Part shown: positions 1 to 11,105 of the stretch, piece after piece
Layout: every line of letters begins with the position of its first letter
Numbering within the stretch: the first letter of the stretch is position 1
Notes under the pieces: generated by a model
Told to the model about the DNA's origin: nothing
Databases searched by the model: none
Seen by the model: only the letters and a program-made list of their open reading frames with translations
DNA from: Mimachlamys varia
Taxonomy: Eukaryota > Mollusca > Bivalvia > Pectinida > Pectinidae
Assembly (NCBI GenBank): GCA_947623455.1
Contig: OX392527.1
Coordinates: 10,040,001 to 10,104,000, forward strand
Reading direction: 5' to 3'
Length of the DNA: 64,000 nucleotides
Translations under genes and position numbers: made by a program

Positions 1-94
1 ACACCATAGTTTACGAGTTCTTCAGGATATAACCCACAAAGCACGAAGTGCCGCGTGGGTTATACCTGAAGAACGAGTAAACTATTGTGTAACC
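1..94. repeat. Palindromic hairpin, copy H1
   Basis: The two arms are near-perfect reverse complements, each running from the CATAGTTTAC end through AACCCAC. The loop holds GCACGAAGTGCCGCG. The window probably cuts the first few bases (GGTT) of the repeat. Confidence 0.8.
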
Positions 95-424
95 TACTTG
101 TATCATAGATGTGACATATTTCTTTCATCGAGAACAATGTTCATTTACCTACAATGTTAAAATGTACACTGATCTGGGGTAGGCGTGGGAATCACTGAAC
201 TGATTCTGTCAATCCTGAGTTGATGATGCTTACTTCAATTTGATTGGCTATTGATTCTGTCAATCCAGAGTTGATAATACACATAGGCACGCCTTTTAAA
301 TTTGATTGGTTATTTCTAAATCATTCCTGGGAATATTTTGATTTTGGATTTATTATTGTTTTTATTAATTAGACTAAGCAATACGCCACCCATGCTCACT
401 TTATTCCCAAGCATGCTAAATTTC

Positions 425-646
425 GGTTTTGTAAAGAACTTTGATTTTGACTTCCTGAAAAACATGGATGACTTGGACGAATTCACTGTTCCACAAGTTC
501 TGGACAAGTATGACATTTCAGAATATTTAAGAGGACTCTGTTTCCCAAAGTTTCAACCTGGAATTACCCGAAGAAAGACCGGAATCCACGAAAAACACAA
601 ATCACGGTTCGGACCGCCTGTTAATTCGGAATGTAGATATACTTGA
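425..646 (+). pseudogene. Frameshifted copy of the small ORF at 1958-2227
   Basis: The peptide starts like the copy at 1,958-2,227 (FVKNFDFDFLKN, then DDLDEFTVPQVLDKYDISEYL). An extra A in the TTTAAGAGG stretch near 529 then shifts the frame, so the C-terminal half is unrelated. The DNA stays nearly identical to the second copy past the shift. The protein family is not recognised. It is best read as the decayed member of a duplicated element-borne ORF. Confidence 0.55.
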
Positions 647-1118
647 ATATACAGGACTTTTGAATTTAACGGAAAACACACGCCTTAATTGATACAAATG
701 AAACCAAAGCTGAAACGCGAATCACAGTTACGTGTAAAACCAGAGAATTATACCTTAATAATTGTACAGTGACAATCAATTCAATTTGAAGTGATCTGTT
801 TTATTTGCACTAAAATAGCAAAAACACTGACCAAAGGTACGTTTGTACAGTGTCGCTCAATTTGAAGACATTTGTTAAATTTGTGCAAAGGTGAATTGTC
901 TATTGAGTTGGAAAAGCTGAAATGTGTGTATTGTTTTTTTTAAAAGTACATGGCAACCTATTTTCGCTTGTTGTACAATGTATATATTTTAATGTACTTG
1001 GGGTCATTTTGCAACATTGTACAACTGCAACATTGGGGAAAGAGGCCATGGTAAGAACCTATGTTCTTACTAGATAAGAACATGGGTTCTTACTGGGTGA
1101 GGTCAACTCTTCGTATTG

Positions 1119-1215
1119 GTTACACCATAGTTTACGAGTTCTTCAGGATATAACCCACAAGGCACGAAGTGCCGCGTGGGTTATACCTGAAGAACGAGTA
1201 AACTATTGTGTAACC
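1119..1215. repeat. Palindromic hairpin, copy H2
   Basis: Same sequence and orientation as the hairpin at 1-94, but complete, running from GGTTACACCATAG to CTATTGTGTAACC. It sits between the copy-1 body and the inverted segment that follows. Confidence 0.8.
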
Positions 1216-1531
1216 TACTTTTGTATCATAGATGTGTCATATTTCTTTCATCTCGTCCGCGGAATATATTATGAAGAGTTGACCTCACCCAGTAAGAACC
1301 CATGTTCTTATTTAGTAAGAGCATAGGTTCTTACCACGACCTATTTCCCCAAATGTTGCAGTTGTACAATGTTGCAAAATGACCCCAAGTACATTGAAAT
1401 ATATACATTGTACAACAAGCGCAAATAGGTTGTCATGTACTTTTAAAAAAACAATACGTTGTACACATTTTCAGTTTTTTCGAGAACATTGTTCTCGATG
1501 AAAGAAATATGTCACATCTATGATACAAGTA

Positions 1532-1628
1532 GGTTACACAATAGTTTACTCGTTCTTCAGGTATAACCCACGCGGCACTTCGTGCCTTGTGGGTTATACC
1601 TGAAGAACTCGTAAACTATGGTGTAACC
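1532..1628. repeat. Palindromic hairpin, copy H3 (inverted)
   Basis: This is the reverse complement of the hairpin at 1,119-1,215. It marks the junction between the inverted segment and the second element body. Confidence 0.8.
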
Positions 1629-2830
1629 AATACGTATCATAGATGTGACATATTTCTTTCATCGAGAACAATGTTCATTTAACTACAATGTAAAAATGTA
1701 CACTGAAATGGGGTAGGCGTGGGAATCACCGGATTGATTCAGTCAATCCTGGGTTGATGATGCTTACTTCAATTTGATTGGCTATTGATTCTGTCAACCC
1801 AGAGTTGATAATACACATAGGCACGCCTTTTTAAATATGATTGGTTATTTCTAAATCATTTCTGAAAATATTTTGATTTTGGATTTATTATTTTTTTATT
1901 GATTAGACTAAGCAATAGGCCACCAACGCTCTTTATTGCCAAGCATGCTATTTCAAAGTGTCAGATTTTGTAAAGAACTTTGATTTTGACTTCCTGAAAA
2001 ACATTGATGACTTGGACGAATTCACAGTTCCACAAGTTCTGGACAAGTATGACATTTCAGAATATTTAGAGGACTCTGTTTCCCAAAGTTTCAACGTGGA
2101 ATTACCCGAAGAAAGACCGGAACCCAAGGAAAACACAAATCATGGTTCGGACCGCCTGTTAATTCGGAATGTAGATATACTTGAATATACAGGACTTTAT
2201 GAATTTAAAGGAAAACGCACGCCTTAATTGATACAAATGAAACCAAAGCTGAAACGCGAATCACAGGTACGTGTAAAACCAGAGAATTATACCTTAATAA
2301 TTGTACAGTGACAATCAATTTAATTTGAAGTGATCTGTTTTATTTGCACTAAAATAGCAAAAACACTGACCAAAGGTACGTTTGTACAGTGTCGCTCAAT
2401 TTGAAGACATTTGTTATATTTGTGCAAAGGTGAATTGTCTATTGTGTTGGAAAAGCTGAAAATGTGTGTATTTTGTAAGGTTAATTAAATGTTGAGTTGG
2501 AAAACTGAAAATGTGTGTATTGTTTTTTAAAAGTACATGACAACCTATTTTCACTTGCTGTACAATGTATATTTTCAATGTACTTGGGGTCATTTTGGAA
2601 CATTGTACAACTGCAACATTGGGGAAATAGGCCATGGTAAGAACCTATGTTCCCATGGTAAGAACCTATGTTCTTACTAAATAAGAACATGGGTTCTTAC
2701 TGGGTGAGGTCAACTCTTCATAATATATTCCACGGACGAGATGAAAGAAATATGACACATCTATGATACAAATAATATATTCCAACGACGAGATGAAAGA
2801 AATATGACACATCTATGATACAATTATACA
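1629..2830. mobile_element. Inverted-repeat transposable element, copy 2
   Basis: Direct repeat of the 95-1,110 block, offset by about 1.53 kb. It ends in a TGAGGTCAACTCTTCATAAT segment followed by two tandem copies of GATGAAAGAAATATGACACA. It carries the intact small ORF at 1,958-2,227. Near 2,640-2,700 lie self-complementary GTAAGAACCTATGTTCTTAC motifs, also present at 1,050-1,100 and inverted at 1,290-1,335. Confidence 0.55.
1958..2227 (+). CDS. Hypothetical 89-residue acidic protein carried by a repeat element
   Basis: The uninterrupted ORF starts MSDFVKNFDFDFLKN and ends at TAA after FKGKRTP. The N-terminal half is rich in Asp, Phe and Leu and looks amphipathic; the middle is rich in Glu and Pro. 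I recognise no family. A second, frameshifted copy lies 1.54 kb upstream in the other element body. It may be a captured host exon or a short transposon protein. No promoter or splice signal was identified, and expression is unknown. Confidence 0.35.
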   Translation: MSDFVKNFDFDFLKNIDDLDEFTVPQVLDKYDISEYLEDSVSQSFNVELPEERPEPKENTNHGSDRLLIRNVDILEYTGLYEFKGKRTP

Positions 2831-5660
2831 TTGTACAACGTAGGTCTCTATACCAGACTGACAATCATACAGTATTTTAGCTTTCTGATCGAAGAAATAA
2901 CTGGAAACTTGTCTAATTTAGTGTAAGAACATTTGAGAGAATCGTTTTGTAGAAATGGTGGATCTGGTCCATAGGAAATGTTGAAATAGTTTAAAATCCT
3001 TCATTTCACAAAAGAAAATCGACTTAAGTGTCTGAAAGTCGATTTTTTTTGTGAAATTTAAGCGCTTGACGTATCAAGCTGAAATATGACTATTATTTGC
3101 ATAATGGTTTAAATTTTGAGACTTTCGTTTTAGTTTATTTTTTCAAATACACACTTTTCGCTATTCTATCTGTATATAGATGGTTATTCTTCTGGCCACA
3201 CGTGCCTGTGGGCTAGGGTTCGAGCTGTATCCATGACATGCTGTCTAATTTTGAGAAAGGACAGCATATTGTTTAAATTTGATCTGAAGGGAATCAACTT
3301 TGTATAAACTGTGGGTAGGAACTTTCTATAGGGTCTATAGTAAATTGAATAGCAGGTTTATTATCAAAATTTGGTGTGAACCATCCTTGGGTAAATGGGA
3401 TTCAATTTTGTATCATCAGTGGAACTAACACACACACACACACACATGTATACCCCAATTTCTAAAGGAATGACAGGATTTTGTCTATTTTGTTTGATAC
3501 AACTGTATGCGGGTGAGCGATACAGGCCCTATAAACCTCATTTTAACTTTCATCGAAGCAATAAACTGTAGCGTATTTCGAGTTTAATTAAGACAATATG
3601 AACGCAAACTGTATTCACTTCCTGTACGAAAAAAATAAATACGACCGAAAATTAAACAAAATGTAGCTCTGAATGTTAAACAGCCTCTAGCTATATAGTC
3701 GGTGCTACTTTTCGAGCAACGGAAACTTATCTCGTGCTTTCTCCTGGATTTTGAAATGTAGTCCGTGTAAAACAACTTTTTCACGAATTAGTTTTCCAGA
3801 ACCCTTTCTTATTTTGTGCTGTTCTTGTCTAAAGTGCTTTGAGATATATGTAACACCGTCGGAGGCAAGTGTCCGTCGAATTTGAAAAAAAAATGTCAGT
3901 GTCCTGTTTTGGATTGGTCGACTTCACTATTGATAGGGACACGAATGGTCGTTTTACACATATGTATGTACGTGGTGTCAGAATGGTGATAGTGCCGACA
4001 TCTCGATCACTTTGGAGCCATATCCCGGAATGAAGTGTGGGAAGAAAGTTTGCTTACAGACAACTTTTCACCAAAGACCAAAAATCAGCTAATTGGTTCT
4101 TGGAGGTTAGGAGTATTGGCAGCTTATACAATTTCTCTGACCTTCTAGACGTCCCGGCCAGACCATTGTCTACATATGGAATTGGAATCCACAAGTATAA
4201 CCAGCAATTTGTATTGCAAAGATGTGATCATAGAGAGGGCCCAGACATACAAATGTTTCCACCATCTCAATGTGGATTCCTTTAAACCAGGATACCATCA
4301 CTTCCTATTGGACACAATTCCTGGAAATCCCAGGGATGTCATTCGGTTACATACACAGTTGCTGCTAGCGACTGGTACCTATATCCTGTAGTCTAACCTA
4401 ACCGTCAAAACTAGAACTGTCGCCTAGGTACTGACATATACTCCGCACGCCCATGGACATTGTTCCTTAACAAACGTCACATCCGGATCCAGGCACCATA
4501 CTCCAACCAGACCGTTATATCAACTCCACGTTCGTATTTATACTTGTTTCGGGTCATAGTCCTATGAACCGAAACTGAATTTGCTAGGTTTGTGTAGTGA
4601 CACTGCAGCGCAAACATAGAGTACTGGTATAAAAAACATTTCTGCTTGTAATATCCATATAGAGGGTTGCAGTACAAACGAAATTATACTCGTACGAAAA
4701 GGATTTCTGCTGTTTATGTTCATGATAAGGGTTACAGCGTAAAATGTTAATATATTGACACGTGTCTGCATTCAAGTAACCGGTTGTTGAACCAGTATGG
4801 GAGATGTACAGAATATTCCAAGATCAAACTACGCACTTGGACCGAACTATAGGCAGAGTTACATAATATTCACATTTTCGTAATACACGATTTAAAATTA
4901 TTCAGAACTAGTTTAATCTTACTTCTAAATTCATAAACTAAAGGGGTTTTACGCACCTGGCCCTTTTGCTTCTGCATAAGTTAGAAATTTTGGATTCCCA
5001 CCTTTTGGATCCTAGCATCACTGAAGAGTCATAGGAGGACGAAACAGCTGTATGATGCAGTTTAATTTAGTTTTTCAGCATACTGTATCTATTACTAAAT
5101 TTAAAAGGTGCAGCATATGTGTGTGTTCCGTCATCTTTGGAGGGAAAGTAACAACACGCCAAGAACTAATTGCCCTTCTTTCCCGCGTTGTCTGTACCTC
5201 CCGTACCATTAAAACCGGTTACGCGAGTGTAGCCAGTATCGCGCAAATTCCGCCAAAAACTTCGATGAACACACTCACTTGCATTTCACACCAAGTATTT
5301 TGAAAATCTAATTCATGACAGGTGAAATGGAATGAATATTATCAAGGTTGTTCAAATAGAAAGTCCTGAACAAAGTTGGGAGCCGTGAGAACTATTCGGC
5401 AGAAAGAGAATAAAGCTCATTGGAGAATGCTGAATAAATAGGCCCACCGTAATCACCATGGCACGCGATCAAAACGTAGCGTTGGCAAGGCTGCCTAGTG
5501 TTGCCGTTAAGTTTCATTGAATCTGATTATCTTAGAGATGGAGAGATTAATTTTACTAATGCTAATTGAACCGACGTCGGCGCCAGTAATTAGATATATC
5601 TGAATAATGTCTGCATATCATTACATACGTAAGTCAGCTATAACGTCATCAGTTGTTACT
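2831..5660. other. Unassigned sequence, no supported gene
   Basis: AT-rich sequence with a short CA microsatellite near 3,431-3,447 and scattered short ORFs, the best at 4,037-4,285 and 4,176-4,391. None has a recognisable domain or convincing splice context. Nothing else could be supported. Confidence 0.5.
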
Positions 5661-6214
5661 TGGTACTTACCAACGCCCATCATCTACAACGGTATACAAG
5701 ATCGTGTTAGGTCGATTGTTATATAGGAGAAAGTACTAACCAACGCCCCTCACCTACAATGGTATACAAGGTGGTGTCAGGTCGATTGTTATATAGGAGA
5801 AAGTACTAACCAACGCCCCTAACCTACAACGGAATACAGGATGGTGTCAGGCCGATTGTTATACAGGACCAAAGTACTAACCAACGCCCCTAACCTACAA
5901 CGGTATACAGTGGTTGTGTTAGGTTGATTGTTATATAGGAGACAGTACATACCAACGCCCATCATCTACAATGGTATACAAGATCGTGTTAGGTCGATTG
6001 TTATATAGGAGAAAGTACTAACCAACGCCCCTCACCTACAATGGTATACAGGGTGGTGTCAGGTCGATTGTTATACAGGACCAAAGTACTAACCAACGCC
6101 CCTAACTTACAACGGTATACAAGATCGTGTTAGGTCGATTGTTATACAGGACCAAAGTACTAACAAACGCCCCTAACCTACAACGGAATACAGGATGGTG
6201 TCAGGCCGATTGCG
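5661..6214. repeat. Tandem array, 70-bp unit
   Basis: About eight diverged copies of a unit containing TACTAACCAACGCCCCT, CTACAATGGTATACA and GGTCGATTGTTATATAGGA. Spacing between AAGTACTAAC marks at 5,731 and 5,801 gives 70 bp. No coding exon is recognised next to it. Confidence 0.85.
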
Positions 6215-6780
6215 AGTCATTGAGGTGATAAATTCTGGGCATTACATTATCAAATATGACGTTTATCTGTAATAATTGCTGAACAATCATTTGTAATTAT
6301 CTATTAATTTACCTTTATTATGTGTATTAATAGTCGTTTGAGGATGAAAAAATAAAGAATTGCCACTTAATGCTCCCATACATTAATAACAATAAATTTC
6401 CTGTGATAAAAAAATACGTATTTGAAAATGTCATTTCATCCCAGTTTCCATTTCCGATATTCTCTGTCCCAGTGTGTAAATTGTTATAGGCACAAGTCGG
6501 ACCGCGATTTAAACAAGGGCGTATTCTTCACCATGGCGTTTTACTCACCGCACTGTAAGTATTGTCAGGCCGAGTTAGGGATACCTCGGCCTATCTGTAA
6601 TATATATATTGTTTTCTATTCAGTCTAAATGTACAAGACGTTTAACTTTGCTAAAAGTTGTCAAGTGTAATTGTGACTGGAAACTTCCTAGCGGTCGGAT
6701 GCAAGCTAATAAAAACAAATTGGTGAAAACGGAAATGGAGTAACAACACAGGGATTCGAGAGAGGCAGGTTGATCAGAAC
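6215..6780. other. Unassigned AT-rich sequence
   Basis: A 68-codon ORF at 6,422-6,628 has two CxxC pairs but matches no family I know and has no supporting context. No gene is supported. Confidence 0.4.
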
Positions 6781-6784
6781 TATG

Positions 6785-7135
6785 GGCATGTTTTATGGTC
6801 GCCATCTTTGTCTCATTGAAACTTATTCTGTATCTTTGTTTGATATGAAGATGGACGTTTTTGAGTATGCTCATTAGTGTGCTTACTTATCTCATTTCGA
6901 GGACTTTCTGTTTACTTGAATGTGACCAAGATTTACATTGCGGGTGTCGTCGATGAAGCAGAAGACGCTTACTCTTCCGGAACATCTAGTCTTATTCTCT
7001 TGTATATTTACAAAGGTCTCCATGTTAATCTTTCCTTTGTTCATACATTGTAGTTTGCCCCGAGTTAAATCGATTTTGGGTTCGGATTATGATTTTGTTA
7101 ACACTTCGGTATTCTCTTTTTTTTCTCATTAAATA
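6785..7135 (-). repeat. Dispersed repeat family, copy 1 (inverted)
   Basis: In reverse complement it matches the blocks at 8,150-8,620 and 14,965-15,312. Shared words include CGTCGATGAAGCAGAAGACG, GATATGAAGATGGACGTTTT and TTAAATCGATTTTGGGTTCG. The three segments keep the same order as in the 14,965 copy, about 350 bp in all. The superfamily is not recognised. Confidence 0.65.
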
Positions 7136-8139
7136 TAAGGGAACTTTTTTCTAGCTAAAAAAATAACTTAAAGACCTTTTACTACCATAGTTTATTGGAA
7201 ACTACTATTTTGTCAATTCTGCAAACGTTCATACATAGGCCTATCTTATCACAAATCTGAAAATCATTGAAAGAAACTGACCTGTAATTGGCAACATTTT
7301 TCACATACAATCACGTGTTTTACTAATTTTGTTACCTTTGACTGAGCATAGCACAAACACGAGTTCACTTACTTATTTTTTTAAAGATAATTGCCATGAT
7401 CTCCCTCTTTAAAAAACTCATATAAGGAAAAAAGTTAGTCATCAGAAAAAATGGCTTTTCACAAGAGAAGTTTCTTAAAAGATTATGTAAAAATATCGTA
7501 TTAAATATGATAAAATAATGTGATATACGTGTGGGCATACGCTTAAAAAGTCCGCCCGAGTTAAATTGGGTAGAAATTAATGATTCAACGAGCACATATT
7601 TATCTTTATTTAATTTTGGACAGGAATTGCTTGTTTTCAAATATTTAACGGACCTAATTTTCACTGTATATAGTTCAGTGTGCCCTTGCAGCGTCATCAT
7701 CGACTCTTCACGCAGTAATCAGCCCGATGTGCTCGTTCGTAATTTGTGACATTACAACGTTATCATCGTTGCTACTTCAACTTTGACACCCAATGGAAGT
7801 TTTGTTAGGCGATACGCTGTAATGTGATGCGCTAATGTGTACCGTGTACTGCGTTGTTGCTATCAGCGTGGTTGGGTAATTTTGTATTGTTATGCACAGA
7901 AATGCATCTTTTTAATATGTATGATGTTACGCGGCACAGTCACTGACACATTTCCAAAGATCCACTATAAAACATAAAACTAATGATTTGTGCTTACCTG
8001 GTAATAGCATGATAAAATACTGTCACGCTTAAACTCAGTTTCCCAAGCCATAAAGACTTAAAGAATGATCAATACATGTTATTTTTCAAAATACAAATTA
8101 TTTGAAAAATAATGCTTATCCATTACACATTCCTATGTG
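7136..8139. other. Unassigned sequence
   Basis: AT-rich. The overlapping ORFs on opposite strands at 7,365-7,749 lack any domain signature. No gene is supported. Confidence 0.4.
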
Positions 8140-8144
8140 ATAAG

Positions 8145-8600
8145 TAGAGTCACATGGAGACCCTGGTAAAAGTACAAGAAAATATGACCAGGTGTTCCGA
8201 AGAGTAAGCGTCTTCTACTTCATCGACGACCCCGCCATGTTTATCTTGGTCACATCTAAATAAACATCAAGTCCTAAAAATGAGAACCGAGTCATCATTG
8301 TCAATCACAACAATGAGCATAATCAAATTCGTCCATCTTCATATCGATCGCACAAAGATACCTGCATCTCCCGAATCCCTGTACCGTAAAACAAATAGCA
8401 AAACATTGTAAACAGTATTTCCTTGCGTGTGAATATAAATAAATCAGAGAAAACCAAAGCGACAACATTACCATTATCTGAACTCAAAATCGATTAAACT
8501 AGAGGCAAAATATGAACAAAGAAAATATTTACATGGATACCCTTATAAAAGTGCAAGAGAATAAGACCCACGATTGGAAAATCGGAATCGTGACGTTTAT
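8145..8600 (+). repeat. Dispersed repeat family, two partial copies
   Basis: 8,150-8,365 carries the middle and right parts (ACCAGGTGTTCCGAAGAGTA, then GTCCATCTTCATATCGATCG). 8,440-8,580 carries the left part (AAATCAGAGAAAACCAAAGC, then CTCAAAATCGATTAAACTAG). Both match the copy at 14,965-15,312 in the same orientation. Confidence 0.65.
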
Positions 8601-10617
8601 CGTACAGCTCATTAGTAAGCTATCCTGTGATGTTTTGGCTGTTGCTAATTTCGCCACCTCTCTCATGCTATAATGCGATCACATTACCGGCTATGTTTTT
8701 ATCAAGTATCGTTATGTTTTTCAAAGTTTTTAGAATTTTACAGAAAAAAATTAACACTGATATGAACGTTCAGCAATTGATACAAATATCTACATGTCAG
8801 ACTTCAAGAACAATTTAGCATTAACTGGAACTTTAATCTAATGTCGAAGGTCCTTGTAACCTAATTGAACTACTAGGTTAAGTGAAAGCTGGTTTGTCTA
8901 ATGCATGCAGAAGTCTTGATTCATCTTATAGTACTGAGAACAACCCGCTCGACACTGTACTCCCTCTTGTCGATAAATGTCCTTTCGAGATGAGGATTGC
9001 AAAAAAAAAAATGCCCAAAACCGATATAACCAGAGAAATGTTAGCTGTTTCTTCAATTTCTTGTTAAAAGGTTTAACTTTTCGTATAATTCATCCAAAAG
9101 TTGAATTTGCCTTGTTGTATCATTTTGTCCGTGTGAGTAGGTCATTTTAAATCATTGCTGATCAAAACTCCAATGCAAAGATATTTTCTACATCTTGCAG
9201 GTATTATCTCTATGTGGTTTGCCAAAGTACATTTATTGTGAAATAATAAAAATTATAACTTAGTAAAAGCTCGTTGAATTGACATCTTGTAGCACTTTGA
9301 AAATTTAAATCGCATTCCTTAATTTCGTTCACACTGTTGAAGATATTCTAAGTCTGCCATTGGATTGTACCCTGATGTTGTTGTGTTGATCCACCGGTTA
9401 ACGATGAGGGGCAGTATCAAATTCTTTGCTGAAATATAATATGAAATTTGCATGATGTCATGCAATGGTGATAGTAGGTTGGCTCTGGTAGGATTGGCCA
9501 CTGTGGAAACCATTATATAGTGGTGTTACATATAGTTCCGTTCTATATATTGTAGATGTGTCGACATATGATGTTTATCCACACACGTATTCAATAGTTA
9601 GTTAGTTGATTCCAGGATAGTTTGAATCTTCAGTTTTGGTAGTGGGCCGGAGACAATTTCCTCTGTGAAAACTAATTCAAACTGTTCGTTTTACGGTCCT
9701 GTTGGTGTAGTATGTCCCCTTTTCTATGCCACTCACACTCTGTGTGGTCTTACTCCTATTTCCTTCCTCCAGAGATGATTCTAGCACGTTGATTCTGGTT
9801 TGATGGGAGTTCTATTTGTGTAATTTTGATTTACTCCAGTCTTCCTTTCTCTGTGTTGTATGTTGGCATATGTTTTTCGTATCATTCGCTTGCTTTTGTA
9901 GATAACCATAATAGACAATGCCGCCCTGATGTCAGTTTGTTTCGTAGGTTTGTGTCTAGTAGGTAGATGATGCCAGTTTTCAAACATATCCATTTTTCTT
10001 TAGTTTGAATTTTGTTCTTCATTATGTTTTCTCCGGGAGATCGTAACCCCTGGATATCGAGGATATTTGCTTGCCTGACACGTTGAGTTCTCTGCGTTTG
10101 AATCTGTTGTATTTTGGTTTAAGGTTTGAGTACAATAGGATGTGGTCTAATCATGTTCCTTGTATAAGTTTCCTCGGCTTGGTGGTGTTTGTGATTTCGG
10201 CAGTGTTTACCCATTTGTCGTTAACTGATAATCATGATCAGGCTAGCAAAGTTGCAACCTTCGTCGAAAACCCACAGTACACTTCTCTGACGCTTGCATA
10301 CCATGGGCTAGAATAGATGGAAACCCTCGTTTTCGTACTAAAGTAGTAGCCAATCATATCAATACTTTCATCCGTGACTACATTCAACCGGGACATCTCG
10401 TTTAATGTGTAGCACCGCTTATCAACAAAACGTGTCGATTGTGTTAGAATATAAGGTCCTTCTATACGGAGATTGACATGGGCGTCGTGCCTAAAGAAAT
10501 ATTCTGGTCGTGGTCAAGGTAAAATGATCTAACAGAGTGTCACGATAAGCGACCATCTGTTTGGTCGAAATCTACGAATAAACTTCTATTCGGGGAAACG
10601 AGGATTTACATCTATTC
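8601..10617. other. Unassigned sequence upstream of the protease
   Basis: Scattered short ORFs on both strands (for example - strand 9,319-9,513 and 9,781-9,993, + strand 10,071-10,316) could be relics of a decayed element, but no motif identifies them. Promoter elements of the downstream protease must lie near the end of this stretch. No clear TATA box or initiator was found. Confidence 0.4.
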
Positions 10618-10623
10618 TAACCC

Positions 10624-11105
10624 ATGGTATACAGGCGTCGGAGAAGTGTACCGTGGGTTTCCGATGATGAGTTACAATCTGCTTCATACATTTCAGTGGT
10701 GTTACTCACAGCCGTTGTGCTCGTATGGGGGAGCTTCCCGGTCAACTCAGCGCCCGCGGACGAGATGCGGCGGCTAGAGGACCGTGTACTACAGATTTTG
10801 TCACTCGAGGTAGAGAATGCCGTAAACACAGACGATATTAACCCAGAGGAGAGGCGGGATGAATATGAAACACGGGCGAGAAAGTATGACACCAAGTCAC
10901 CAGGTATAAGTAACCCTGGAGAAGACCATAAGAAACGTGTGGTGGTGGGCACGCCCATGGAGCGTGACCAATGGCCATGGTTGGTCTCTCTCCATTTCTT
11001 ACGGCCAATCGTGTTCACAGAGAAAACGGGCATGCAGCACGTTTGTGGTGGTACCATCATCAGCACCAACCCCGTGTGGGTCCTCACCGCAGGGCACTGC
11101 TTCAG
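10624..11105 (+). CDS. Protease exon 1
   Basis: Encodes the anchor, stem, activation site and the start of the catalytic domain through the histidine loop (VLTAGHCF). It ends TTCAG before GTATTATCAA, phase 2. The last 11 nt plus the donor are the seed of the array that follows. Confidence 0.88.

Larger units (their letters stand above)
1..1530. mobile_element. Inverted-repeat transposable element, copy 1, with hairpins
   Basis: Imperfect palindromes of about 97 bp lie at 1-94 and 1119-1215. Each has arms reading CATAGTTTACGAGTTCTTCAGG around a GCACGAAGTGC centre. Just inside the first hairpin is TCATAGATGTGACATATTTC, and its reverse complement lies near 1,500-1,530, so the block looks bounded by inverted repeats. 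The segment 900-1,110 recurs inverted at 1,255-1,470. The body (about 100-1,070) is repeated directly at 1,630-2,700. No transposase was found, so it looks non-autonomous. The superfamily is not assigned. Confidence 0.6.

Noticed and set aside
4037..4391. Two overlapping plus-strand ORFs after an acceptor-like TTGCTTACAG.
   Set aside because: No domain, a frame change between them and no donor that joins to anything.
9319..10316. Cluster of short ORFs that might be a decayed retroelement.
   Set aside because: No catalytic motif, terminal repeat or finger could be identified.
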